Shown here one piece after another: positions 52,652-61,434 of a stretch of 64,000 nucleotides of DNA. How positions within the stretch are numbered: the first letter of the stretch is position 1; each line of letters starts with the position of its first letter. Origin of the DNA: JAMIFN01 sp964544605 (GTDB lineage Bacteria > Pseudomonadota > Gammaproteobacteria > Burkholderiales > Burkholderiaceae_C); NCBI GenBank assembly GCA_964544605.1, contig CAZJBX010000005.1:33373-97372 (forward strand), read 5' to 3'. Both the position numbers and the translations under genes were made by a program. Below the pieces are notes generated by a model that was not told the DNA's origin, did no database searches, and saw only the letters and a list, made by a program, of their open reading frames with translations.

Positions 52652-54868
52652 TTATAAATTGGCCAGCGCCGTATCTACCGCACTGACGCTGAGCAATTCG
52701 GGCAGCAGTTGCTGGCGGCCATCAGCCCCAATCAGCACATAGGTGGGCACGCCTGAGCGCCCCAGCGCCTGCAGGCTGTGGGTGATGTTCTCGTCATAGG
52801 CCGTCCAATCGGCCCGCAGCAGGCTCACGCCATGTTCGGCAAAGCGGGCCAAAACAGCAGGCTGGCTGAGCACGGTTTTTTTGTTGTATTGGCAGGTCAC
52901 GCACCAAGCGGCGGTGTAGTCCACAAACACGGACTGGCCCGCTTGCAGCAGCTCTTGTTGGCGCTCAGGGCTCCAGCTTTGCCAAGTTTGGCCTGCCTCA
53001 TTTGTGGCGGGGCCAGCTTGGGCAGGGGCAAAGGCGGTTTGGATTTCAGGCCGCAGCAACACTGCGCCCAAGGCCAGCAACAGGGCCAAAAACAAGGCGC
53101 TGCGCTTGTAGCGCAAAGACCAAGCCAGCACCCAAATGCTCAGCAGCACAATCAGGCCAGCCAAGCTCAGAGCCACGGCCTCTAGGCTGGTTTGCTGGCC
53201 CAGCACCCACAGCAGCCACACGGCGGTCAGCCACAGGGGCACGGCCAGCAGGCGTTTGAGGGCATCCATCCACGCGCCGGGCTGGGGCAGCAGCTTGGCC
53301 ACGGCGGGCACATGGGCCAGCAGCACAAAGGGCAGGGCCATGCCCAGCCCCAAGGCGAAGAAAACCAATAAAGCCACAGCCGCCGATTGCGACAGGGCAT
53401 AACCCAGCGCCGCCCCCATAAAAGGGGCCGTGCAGGGCGAGGCCACGGCCACGGCCAATGCACCCGTGAGCAGGCTGTTGATGCTGGCGTGGCGGCTTTG
53501 GGCGTTCAGCCAGCGCTGCGGCAGCACTTGTCCCAGCTCCCACGCACCTGAAAGATTGAGCGCCATCAAAGCAAACAAAAGCAAAAGCAGCAGCAAGAAA
53601 AGAGGCGACTGCAATTGAAAGCCCCAGCCCAAGGCCGCACCGCCTGCCTTGAGCGCCAGCAGCAGGCCCGCCAGCAGCAAAAAACTGAGCACCACGCCCA
53701 AGGCATAAAGCCAAGCGTGGCGGCGGCGTTCGCTCGCACTGCTGCTTTGGCTCAGGCCCAGCACTTTGATGGCCAACACCGGGAAGACGCAGGGCATGAG
53801 GTTGAGCAAAACCCCGCCACCAAAGGCCAGCAGCAAGGCCGCCCACAGGCCCGCGCCGCTGCCCGTGTGTTTGTTGCCGCTGCCGCCTTGGGCATTGGCC
53901 GCCAGCGCCGCCGCCAGCTCAGGCGTGATGGCCATGCCCGCCGTATTGCGTTGGTAAATGGTGTGGGCTTGAATGGCCGCTGCATTGCTGCTTTGCGCTT
54001 GCAGGCGCACGGCCTCTTGGCCATTGCTCAGCACCCAAAAACTGTGCTCAGGCGCAGTGTGCAGGGCTTGGTTGATGGGCACGCGCCACTGCCAATGGCC
54101 GTCAGCGCTCCAGCTTTGTTCGCCAGCGGCGGGGTGGTGCAGCAGTTGTGCTTCTTCAGCATAAACACTCAGCTTCTGCCCCTGCCAGCTTTGCAAATGG
54201 CTGGGCTCTAGGCTGCGCAGCAGCCAATCGTCACCCTCCAGCGTCAGGCTCAGGCTGGGCTGGGCGCTCCAGTCTTGCGGCACGGCCTGCCAGCTTTGCT
54301 CAAACAGAGCTTGCTGCGCCGTAGCAGGGCCAGCGGGCAAGGCGATTTCAAACTCGCCCTCTTGCGGAATGCACTCCACACGGCAGACCAGCCAACGCGC
54401 GTGCAAGCGCAGGCTTTGGCCCGCCTCAGGCGTGCGGCTGATGTGCACGGGCTGGCTCAGCAGCACATCGTGGCTGTAGCCGTAGTTCAGCATATCCAGC
54501 ACAGGAATGCGCTCAGGCAAAGGCCAAGCCACATCGCCCAGTTCTGCCCCTTCGGGCAAAGCCCATTGCAGTTCAATGGCCGCGCCTGAATCGCCTGGAT
54601 TGCGCCAATAAGTGTGCCAATCGGGGGCGTGGCTGATGTGCAAAGCCACATGCGCCGTCTGCCCCGCCTGCCAGCCTTGCGGCGCGTGCAGCAGCAGCTC
54701 GGCGCGCACCTGCTCGGTCTCCACCACGGCGGGGGATGTGGGCGCACTCTGGCCCAAGCTCAAAATATCAAACGCCCAAGCCGAAGGCAGCAGACAGAGC
54801 AAAAAAACAAAGTGCCAAACAAAGGCACGATAATGAAACAAGGAAGGAAACTGTTGCTTGTGAACCAT
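52652..54868 (-). CDS. dsbD: Protein-disulfide reductase, DsbD/ScsB type
   Basis: Inner-membrane protein that moves electrons from cytoplasmic thioredoxin to periplasmic proteins (738 residues). A signal peptide (HFVFLLCLLPSAWA) leads an N-terminal periplasmic domain with the redox pair in WLVCRVECIPQEGEF; the membrane domain starts GGGVLLNLMPCVFPVLAIKV with a second reactive Cys in SPCTAPFMGAALG; the C-terminal thioredoxin-like domain has DYTAAWCVTCQYNKKTV. The large N-terminal domain is of the ScsB kind rather than E. coli DsbD. ATG at 54868 is chosen; it overlaps the start of the divergent EIIA gene. The longer frame to 54931 lacks a signal-like start. Confidence 0.9.
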   Translation of the reverse strand: MVHKQQFPSLFHYRAFVWHFVFLLCLLPSAWAFDILSLGQSAPTSPAVVETEQVRAELLLHAPQGWQAGQTAHVALHISHAPDWHTYWRNPGDSGAAIELQWALPEGAELGDVAWPLPERIPVLDMLNYGYSHDVLLSQPVHISRTPEAGQSLRLHARWLVCRVECIPQEGEFEIALPAGPATAQQALFEQSWQAVPQDWSAQPSLSLTLEGDDWLLRSLEPSHLQSWQGQKLSVYAEEAQLLHHPAAGEQSWSADGHWQWRVPINQALHTAPEHSFWVLSNGQEAVRLQAQSSNAAAIQAHTIYQRNTAGMAITPELAAALAANAQGGSGNKHTGSGAGLWAALLLAFGGGVLLNLMPCVFPVLAIKVLGLSQSSSASERRRHAWLYALGVVLSFLLLAGLLLALKAGGAALGWGFQLQSPLFLLLLLLLFALMALNLSGAWELGQVLPQRWLNAQSRHASINSLLTGALAVAVASPCTAPFMGAALGYALSQSAAVALLVFFALGLGMALPFVLLAHVPAVAKLLPQPGAWMDALKRLLAVPLWLTAVWLLWVLGQQTSLEAVALSLAGLIVLLSIWVLAWSLRYKRSALFLALLLALGAVLLRPEIQTAFAPAQAGPATNEAGQTWQSWSPERQQELLQAGQSVFVDYTAAWCVTCQYNKKTVLSQPAVLARFAEHGVSLLRADWTAYDENITHSLQALGRSGVPTYVLIGADGRQQLLPELLSVSAVDTALANL

Positions 54869-55255
54869 GTTTTGATTATCGCCCACAGCCCCTTGGCCGC
54901 TGGTTTCAAGGGTTTTGCTTTGCACACCCATGCGGAATTAGAGGGCCGCATTTGGGCCGTGGATGTGGCCGCGCAAGAAGGGCGCGAACCCTGCGCCCAG
55001 CGCATTGTGCAAAGCCTGCCCGCCGCCGCTTGGGCGCAAGCCGATTGGCTGATTTTGAGCGATGTGTTTGGCGCCAGCCCTTTTTTCGTGGCCAGCGCCT
55101 TGGCCGAGCAGCTTGGCCCGCAGCGCCAGCGCCACATCACCGGCGCCAGTGCCCCCATGCTGCTGCGCGCTTGCACCTATATTGATTTGCCCTTGCCTGA
55201 GCTGGCCGCCAAAGCCCTTGAAGGCGCGCAGCGCGGGGCGATTTTGCTGCCTTAA
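54860..55255 (+). CDS. PTS EIIA component, mannose/fructose type
   Basis: Cytoplasmic phosphocarrier of the EIIA-Man fold (131 residues). The phospho-acceptor histidine is His9 in LIIAHSPLAAGFKGF, and the second half has LSDVFGASPFFVASALAE and GASAPMLLRACTY. The GTG at 54860 follows AAGGAAGG and matches the family length; an ATG at 54833 is possible. In betaproteobacteria this gene is usually followed by HPr and enzyme I, which here are missing: a terminator and rne come next. A regulatory phosphorelay role, rather than sugar uptake, is likely but inferred. Confidence 0.85.
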   Translation: MNHVLIIAHSPLAAGFKGFALHTHAELEGRIWAVDVAAQEGREPCAQRIVQSLPAAAWAQADWLILSDVFGASPFFVASALAEQLGPQRQRHITGASAPMLLRACTYIDLPLPELAAKALEGAQRGAILLP

Positions 55256-55284
55256 GACGGCGCGCTGCTTGGTGGTAGAAACGA

Positions 55285-55308
55285 AAAAAGCGCCCGAGGG
55301 CGCTTTTT
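55285..55308. terminator. Bidirectional terminator between EIIA and rne
   Basis: Symmetric stem AAAAAGCGCC-CGAG-GGCGCTTTTT gives a T-run on both strands, serving the EIIA gene and rne. Confidence 0.9.
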
Positions 55309-55325
55309 GCTTTCAGCCGCAGGGC

Positions 55326-58262
55326 TTAGGCGGGGTCAAAGGGGAATTGAACGCCTGCCAAGTCTTTGCGGGTTTCCACCAGAATCAGCGGCTCTTGGCT
55401 GATGGGGGGCAGCACGGGGCGCTCGCGGGGCACATGCACGGGCTTGGGTTCGGCGGCGATTTGCGCTTGCACTTGGGCCACTTTGTCGGCATCGGATTGC
55501 ACCCATTGCAGGCCAGCGGCGGCAATGGTGTTGTGCAAATCGGCCAAGGGCAGTTCGTAGCGGCCGATGGCTGGCATACGGCTGGTGGTGCTTGGTGCTG
55601 TTGCGCTTTGTGCAGCCGCTTCAGGGGCAGGCGTGGCAACAGGCGCAGGTGCAGCAACGGGTGCAGCTTTAACTACAGGCGCGGCAGCAGGTGCAGCCTC
55701 AAGCACAGGGGCAGCTTCAACTTCAATTGCGGCGGGGCTTGCGGCAGCCTCAGTGGCCTCTGGCGCAGCGGCTTGGGCTGGGCTGCTGGCAAGCGCTACA
55801 CCCACCGCCGCCGTGGTGGCCGTGGCGACCACAGTTTCTGCGGCAAAAGCGGCTGCTGTTTGCGGCGCTGGGCTGCTTGCGGGCTGATCCGCCTCGGGGC
55901 TGAGACCCAGTGCCTGCTCGCCTTCGCTCTGCTGGCGGTTGTTGTTGCGGCCACGGCGATCGCGGCCATAGCGGTCGCGGCTCTTGCGTTCACGGCCTTC
56001 GCGTGGCGCGGCGTTGTTGTCGCCTTGGCCGCTGCTGTTGGCGCTGGGCGCAGTGGCTTGGGCGGCCTCGTGCTCAGGCGGCAGGGTGGCTGACCAGCTG
56101 CCGTGCAGTTTCTCAGGCGCGGTTTGCGGCGCATCGTGCATAGAGGGGGCGCTGCTTTCTTTGGCGGGCCGATTGCCTTGCTGCGCTTTGGGCGCGCGGG
56201 CGGGTTTTTGTGCCTCGCCTTGGGCGGCAGGGGCATTGTGGCTGCGCTCGTGGCGGAAGCTGCTTTTCGCCTCGCGGCCACTGTCGCGGGGGGCTTGGGC
56301 TGTGGCGTTGCCGCCGCTGTTGGGGCTGCGCTTGCCGCCTTCGCCTTGTTGGGCTTTGGCGGGGCGTTCTTGGCCACCTTCATTGCGGTTGCCATTGCGG
56401 TTGCCGCCTTGGCGCGATTTTTGGCCATTGCGCCCGTCTTGGCGTTGGCCACCACGGCTGCGGCCTTTTTGGCCAGCGCCCGTGGGTTTGTCTGTTTTAT
56501 CGGCGTTGTTGGCTGGGGCTTGGGGCTGGGCCTCTGTTTTGGGGGGCATGCCAAACAGTTTTTTCAGCCAAGCGATAAAGCCACCACCGCTGGCGGCCAC
56601 GGCAGGCGCAGCCACCACGGGGGCGGGTGCAGGCGCAGGCTCAGGGGCCACAGGGCGGGGCGCATCGGGCAAAAAGCCTTTGATGACGGGCTGCTGTTTG
56701 TTGGTCGGCTCTTTGGTTTGGCGGCTGATTTCGCTGGGGTTTTCGATGTCTTCAGCCAGTTTGTAGCTCGCCTCCATGCGGTCGAGACGGGGGTCGTCGT
56801 GCTTGAGGCGCTCTAAGCGGTAGTTGGGCGTTTCCAGTTGTTTATTGGGCACCAGTAGCACGGCGATGCGCTGCTTGAGCTCAATCATGGCCACTTCATT
56901 GCGTTTTTCATTGAGCAAGAAGCTGGCGACCTCAACCGGCACTTGGCAGTGTACGGCGGCTGTGCCTTCTTTGTTCGATTCCTCTTGGATGATGCGCAGA
57001 ATTTGCAGGGCGCTGCTTTCCGTGTCACGGATGTGGCCTGCGCCGCCGCAACGGGGGCAAGGGATGGATGCGCCTTCGGCCAGCGCGGGGCGCAGGCGTT
57101 GGCGGCTCATTTCCATCAGGCCGAATTTGCTGATGCTGCCAAACTGCACGCGGGCGCGGTCGGAGCGCAATGCGTCGCGCAGGCGGTTTTCAACTTCGCG
57201 GCGGTTTTTCGCTTCGTCCATGTCGATGAAGTCGATGACAACCAGGCCGCCCAAGTCGCGCAGGCGCATTTGACGCGCCATTTCATCGGCGGCTTCCAGG
57301 TTGGTGCGGGTGGCGGTTTCTTCAATATCGCCGCCCTTGATGGCGCGAGCCGAGTTCACATCCACCGACACCAAAGCCTCGGTGTGGTCAATGACGATGG
57401 CACCGCCTGAGGGCAGTTGCACCACGCGGGCGTAGGCGCTTTCAACCTGGTGCTCGATTTGGAAGCGCGAGAACAGCGGAATATCGTCGCGGTAGCGCTT
57501 CACGCGGGGGGCGTATTCGGGCATGACGAACTGCATGAAGGACTTGGCCTGTTCATAAATGTCGTCGGTGTCAATCAGGATGTCGCTGATATCAGGGTTG
57601 AAGTAATCGCGCAGGGCGCGGATGACAAGGCTGGACTCTTGGTAAATCAGGTCGGAGCCTTTGATGCCGCCAGCGGCCTCCTCAACGGCAGACCAAAGTT
57701 TGAGCAGATAGTCCAAGTCCCATTGCAGCTCTTGGGGGCTGCGGCCAATGCCTGCCGTGCGGGCGATGATGGACATGCCGCTGGGGTGCTGCAATTGGTC
57801 CATGGCCTCTTTCAGCTCGGCCCGTTCATTGCCATCAATGCGGCGCGACACGCCCCCACCACGGGGGTTGTTGGGCATGAGCACCACATAGCGGCCCGCC
57901 AAGCTGATAAAGGTGGTCAGGGCTGCGCCTTTGTTGCCGCGCTCTTCTTTCTCCACCTGCACCAGCAGCTCTTGGCCAACGCTAAGAACCTCTTGAATGC
58001 GGGCCTGTGAAGGCGCAACATTGCTGCTGAAATACTGTTTGGCCACCTCTTTAAAAGGCAAAAAGCCGTGGCGGTCTTCGCCGTAATCGACAAAACAAGC
58101 CTCCAATGAAGGCTCAATGCGGGTAATCACCGCTTTGTAAATATTGCCCTTGCGCTGCTCGCGGCCCTCGATTTCGGTCTCGTAATCGAGCAGCTTTTGC
58201 CCTTCGACGACGGCGAGGCGGCGCTCTTCAGATTGGGTGGCGTTAATTAGCATGCGTTTCAT
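55326..58262 (-). CDS. rne: Ribonuclease E
   Basis: Endoribonuclease at the core of the degradosome (978 residues). The catalytic half starts MKRMLINATQSEERRLAVVE, contains an S1 RNA-binding region (GNIYKAVITRIEPSLEACFV), the DNase-I-like catalytic part with FIDMDEAKNRREVENRL, and the zinc link CPRCGGAGHIRD. The C-terminal half is Pro/Ala/Gln/Arg-rich and disordered, expected to bind RNA and partner enzymes, and is not conserved with E. coli. The ATG at 58262 has AAAGGAG at eight bases; an ATG two codons upstream is too close to that site. Confidence 0.96.
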   Translation of the reverse strand: MKRMLINATQSEERRLAVVEGQKLLDYETEIEGREQRKGNIYKAVITRIEPSLEACFVDYGEDRHGFLPFKEVAKQYFSSNVAPSQARIQEVLSVGQELLVQVEKEERGNKGAALTTFISLAGRYVVLMPNNPRGGGVSRRIDGNERAELKEAMDQLQHPSGMSIIARTAGIGRSPQELQWDLDYLLKLWSAVEEAAGGIKGSDLIYQESSLVIRALRDYFNPDISDILIDTDDIYEQAKSFMQFVMPEYAPRVKRYRDDIPLFSRFQIEHQVESAYARVVQLPSGGAIVIDHTEALVSVDVNSARAIKGGDIEETATRTNLEAADEMARQMRLRDLGGLVVIDFIDMDEAKNRREVENRLRDALRSDRARVQFGSISKFGLMEMSRQRLRPALAEGASIPCPRCGGAGHIRDTESSALQILRIIQEESNKEGTAAVHCQVPVEVASFLLNEKRNEVAMIELKQRIAVLLVPNKQLETPNYRLERLKHDDPRLDRMEASYKLAEDIENPSEISRQTKEPTNKQQPVIKGFLPDAPRPVAPEPAPAPAPVVAAPAVAASGGGFIAWLKKLFGMPPKTEAQPQAPANNADKTDKPTGAGQKGRSRGGQRQDGRNGQKSRQGGNRNGNRNEGGQERPAKAQQGEGGKRSPNSGGNATAQAPRDSGREAKSSFRHERSHNAPAAQGEAQKPARAPKAQQGNRPAKESSAPSMHDAPQTAPEKLHGSWSATLPPEHEAAQATAPSANSSGQGDNNAAPREGRERKSRDRYGRDRRGRNNNRQQSEGEQALGLSPEADQPASSPAPQTAAAFAAETVVATATTAAVGVALASSPAQAAAPEATEAAASPAAIEVEAAPVLEAAPAAAPVVKAAPVAAPAPVATPAPEAAAQSATAPSTTSRMPAIGRYELPLADLHNTIAAAGLQWVQSDADKVAQVQAQIAAEPKPVHVPRERPVLPPISQEPLILVETRKDLAGVQFPFDPA

Positions 58263-59056
58263 TCGCATGGCTCCTTTGCTGACTTAAAACAACATCACAT
58301 GGGCGCAAGGCCCAAAAGCCAGAAGCAAAACGCAAAAATCACTGAAATATGGAAATGCCGATAGGGCGAACCAGGCTTTATAAGCGCTCAGTCCACACGG
58401 GCACAGGCAAGAAGAGTGCGGGTAAACAAGCCACTAAAACCATGTGCGCGGGCGCTGTTTTTTCTTGGCTTGGGCGGGCTGCTACTGGGGGCAGCGTGCA
58501 AGCGCTCAAACGCGCACGGCTGCGGGGCTGGCGGCCAAGGCCGCTGAGCTGGAGCAGGTGTTGCGCGAAAAGAAAAAGACCGTAGAACATGGTTGGCAGG
58601 GCTTCTTGCCTTCAGAAAAGCAAAGCGCCAATGCGGACGGCGTAGGGGCAGGCAGCGCGGCGGCAGATGCAGCAAGACGGCGGGGCAAAAGCGGGGCCAG
58701 AACATTCTGGCGCAGTCTGGCTTTTGCAATTGGCCTTGTGCGGTGCAGCGCAGCCCACACGACCCACTTGGCATTGGCACGGTGCTTTCCTCATTGCCTG
58801 TAAAGCCTCTTTGGGGCGATGCAGGCGAATGTGAAATTCCGAAAAATCAAAAGTGAATTCTGTGGTTTGCCTCGTATGCAGAAAGTGTTTTTATTCTTCA
58901 ACAAGCACTTTTTGCAGGCACTTACCCTTTGGCCACAGCGCAGGCCGCAAAAAGCGGCGGGCACAAAAACCATTGGGCGGGCTGCATTATATATGCAGCG
59001 GCCTCTCTTACAATGGCCGCCACTGGGCCTTTGCGCCCGCATTCCCTCTGCCTGCC
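58263..59056. other. Gene-free region between rne and rluC, including the rne leader
   Basis: About 790 bases with no convincing gene; frames present are Pro/Arg-rich and look like chance. The part near rne is probably its long untranslated leader, which in other bacteria mediates RNase E autoregulation. An inverted repeat, GCAGAAAGTG / CACTTTTTGC with one mismatch, lies at 58878-58915. A -10-like TTACAAT at 59008 may serve rluC. Confidence 0.6.
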
Positions 59057-60103
59057 ATGAAGCCAAACCCAACGCCCGCTGCACGCTTGCTGCTTGTCGA
59101 TGCCGATTGGGCCGAGCAGCGCCTCGATAACTTCCTTGTGCGAGAGCTCAAAGGCGTGCCGAAAAGCCACATTTACCGCCTTATTCGCTCAGGCCAAGTG
59201 CGGCTCAATAAAGGCCGTGCTAAGGCTGAAACCAAGCTGCAAGCGGGCGATGTCATTCGCATACCGCCCGTGCGCGTGGCCGAAAAAGAAGATAATACCG
59301 AACAAGTAAACGCCCACTTACAAAAAACTGCTGCGCTTGATGTGCTGCATGAGGAGGCGGGTTTTCTGGCCGTGAACAAGGCCGCTGGCATGGCCGTGCA
59401 TGGCGGCTCAGGCGTGAGCTTGGGCCTGATTGAAACCCTGCGCGCGCAGCGCCCCGCCGCGCCTTACCTTGAGCTGGTGCACCGCCTCGATCGCGACACC
59501 AGCGGCCTGCTGCTGGTAGCAAAAAAACGCAGCAGCTTGGTGGCCTTGCAAGCCCAGCTCAAAGACCGCAGCGCCGGCAAAACCTATTTGGCCTTGGTGC
59601 AAGGGCATTGGCCAGCCAAGCTCAAAGTGATTGACCAATCGCTGCGCAAATTCCAGCTCGCCACAGGCAGCCAAGCGGAGGAGCGCCGCGTGGAAGTGGT
59701 GGCTCACACCCATCCGGCAGCCATGCGGGCCATCAGCTTGGTGCAAATCTTGCACAGCTTTGAGCTGGCCCTGCCTTGGGGCGATGCGCTGCCGGTGAGC
59801 CTGCTGGCCGTTACCATCAAAACAGGCCGTACACACCAAATACGGGTGCATCTGGCCAGCAATGGCCACCCCATACTGGGCGATGACAAATACGGCGACT
59901 TTGCCCTGAACAAGCAATTGGCCAAGGGGGGGCGCCAAGCCTTACTGCCGCGCATGTTTTTGCACGCTTGGCAATTGCAAGTGCAACACCCGCAAAGCGG
60001 CCAGCCCCTGCATTTGCGCTGCCCGCCGCCGCCTGAATTGGCGCAAATTCTGCCTCTGCAATTGCAAGCAGAATTAGAAAAAAACCCAAGCAGAGCAGGC
60101 TAA
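59057..60103 (+). CDS. rluC: 23S rRNA pseudouridine synthase RluC
   Basis: Converts three uridines of 23S rRNA (955, 2504, 2580 in E. coli) to pseudouridine (348 residues). An S4 domain (RLDNFLVRELKGVPKSHIYR) is followed by the catalytic motif HRLDRDTSGLLLVAKK with the active Asp, and by KTGRTHQIRVHLASNGHPIL. The ATG at 59057 begins the S4 domain region. Divergent partner of rne, the standard arrangement in proteobacteria. Confidence 0.93.
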   Translation: MKPNPTPAARLLLVDADWAEQRLDNFLVRELKGVPKSHIYRLIRSGQVRLNKGRAKAETKLQAGDVIRIPPVRVAEKEDNTEQVNAHLQKTAALDVLHEEAGFLAVNKAAGMAVHGGSGVSLGLIETLRAQRPAAPYLELVHRLDRDTSGLLLVAKKRSSLVALQAQLKDRSAGKTYLALVQGHWPAKLKVIDQSLRKFQLATGSQAEERRVEVVAHTHPAAMRAISLVQILHSFELALPWGDALPVSLLAVTIKTGRTHQIRVHLASNGHPILGDDKYGDFALNKQLAKGGRQALLPRMFLHAWQLQVQHPQSGQPLHLRCPPPPELAQILPLQLQAELEKNPSRAG

Positions 60104-60177
60104 ACTATGCGCCTGCTGGGCTGGGCACCGATGGCGGTGTGCAGGCCACCTCAATTCAAGAGACGATAGAGAGCCAT

Positions 60178-61164
60178 ATGAAAATTTTGATTACAGGGGC
60201 CTTGGGCCGCGTGGGTGTGATGGTGGTCGAAGAAGCCTTGGCGCAAGGCCATGAAGTGCGTGCCACCGACTTAGACAACCCCAACACCCGCAAAGCGGGC
60301 GAAGGCTTTAAAGCCCGTGGCGTGGATGTGCGCTATGGCAATTTGCTTGACGACAGCTTTCTGGCCAGCCTGCTCGAAGGCGTGGATGCTGTGATTCACA
60401 ACGCCGCCATGCTGCCGCCCCACACTGAAAACAAGCCTGAAATTGCACACAAAGTGAATGTGGGCGTGACGAAAAAAATCATCGACCGCATCGGCCAAAT
60501 GTCGCCCATGCCGCGTTTGATTTTCCCCTCATCCTTCACCGTATTCGGCCAAGCCCAAAGCGCCACCAGCTTCAAAGCCGTGGACGATGCGCTGGCCCCC
60601 AATACCGAATACACCCGCCACAAGGCCGAGTGCGAAGGTCTGCTGCGTGCCAGCAGCATCCCTTATGTCATCGTGCGTTTGGGCGCGGCCATTGATGCAC
60701 GAGAGACTTCCAACACCGACAAAGAGCTGTTGGTCATGGGCTTTGTCATTGCCGCCGATACGCCTGAGCACTGGGTCCACCCCAAAGATGTGGCGCTGGC
60801 GCAAGTCAATGCCTGCGTGGTGGCAGAAGCCGTGGGCAACACCTACCACTTGGGCGGGCCGGATGAGAACTGCCGCGTGGCCCACTACGACTTGGTGAAC
60901 GCCGCTTTTGATGCCATGGGCCTGACTGTATCGCCCCACATCTTTGGCAAAGAACGCTTCAACAGCCACTGGCTTGACACCACAGAAAGCCAGCGCGTGC
61001 TGAAATTCCAGCGCCACAACTTTGAGGACTACCGCCGTGAGTACCGCGAGAAGTTCAAAGCTGTGCGCCCGCTCACCAGCCCCCTGTCTTTCATCATCAA
61101 CCCCATTGCCAATTGGTATTTGGGTCGCATGATTAAAAAAGCTGGCCCCATCATCATCCATTGA
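60178..61164 (+). CDS. NAD-dependent epimerase/dehydratase (extended SDR)
   Basis: A 328-residue Rossmann-fold protein. The cofactor loop MKILITGALGRVGVMVVEEA, the VDAVIHNAAMLPP stretch, and the catalytic YTRHK (YxxxK) define an extended short-chain dehydrogenase. The end, PLSFIINPIANWYLGRMIKK, is unusual in being hydrophobic and basic, which could bring it to the membrane. Substrate unknown; neighbours (rluC, norB) give no clue. The ATG at 60178 matches the strand-1 start; the upstream ATG at 60139 adds 13 residues. Confidence 0.85.
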   Translation: MKILITGALGRVGVMVVEEALAQGHEVRATDLDNPNTRKAGEGFKARGVDVRYGNLLDDSFLASLLEGVDAVIHNAAMLPPHTENKPEIAHKVNVGVTKKIIDRIGQMSPMPRLIFPSSFTVFGQAQSATSFKAVDDALAPNTEYTRHKAECEGLLRASSIPYVIVRLGAAIDARETSNTDKELLVMGFVIAADTPEHWVHPKDVALAQVNACVVAEAVGNTYHLGGPDENCRVAHYDLVNAAFDAMGLTVSPHIFGKERFNSHWLDTTESQRVLKFQRHNFEDYRREYREKFKAVRPLTSPLSFIINPIANWYLGRMIKKAGPIIIH

Positions 61165-61188
61165 TTGCCGCAGCATCTAGCGTGAGCC

Positions 61189-61217
61189 AAGGGCAGCCCA
61201 TGTGGCTGCCTTTTGTT
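61189..61217 (+). terminator. Intrinsic terminator after the epimerase gene
   Basis: Stem GGCAGCC / GGCTGCC with a five-base loop, extendable by A-T pairs, followed by TTTTGTTTTTT. Lies 25 bases after the stop. Confidence 0.85.
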
Positions 61218-61286
61218 TTTTCAAGCCCGCATAGGGCTGCCCCAAAGTGACACTTTGCGTTTTGTCAAACACAGCACGCTTTTTGC

Positions 61287-61305
61287 GCTTTACAATGCTT
61301 TACAA
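61287..61305 (+). promoter_or_regulatory. Paired GCTTTACAA direct repeats upstream of norB
   Basis: GCTTTACAA occurs at 61287-61295 and 61297-61305, a ten-base period (one helical turn), about 130 bases before the norB ATG. The first copy includes a -10-like TTACAAT. No FNR/DNR box (TTGAT-N4-ATCAA) was found. It could be an operator or promoter; it is unassigned. Confidence 0.35.
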
Positions 61306-61434
61306 GCCTGTGCCTAAGGCTTGGCTTTGCTATCCCTGCAAAGCTGCGCCAATGGCGCTTTGCCTGTCTTTTGCGGCTGGCGTTTTTTTTGGCCGCAAAG
61401 ATGTATTTTTTTTCAACCTTAACGGAACTTCCCT

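Noticed and set aside
54614..54832. N-terminal extension of the EIIA gene
   Set aside because: It is antisense to dsbD, and EIIA proteins begin at the first beta strand just before the active-site histidine.
58388..58780. 130-codon minus-strand frame upstream of rne
   Set aside because: Pro/Arg/Cys-rich composition, no ribosome site and no family resemblance; typical chance frame in GC-rich DNA.
61165..61434. FNR/DNR box before norB
   Set aside because: No TTGAT-N4-ATCAA-like sequence with acceptable match was found; TTTGTCAAAC is too weak.
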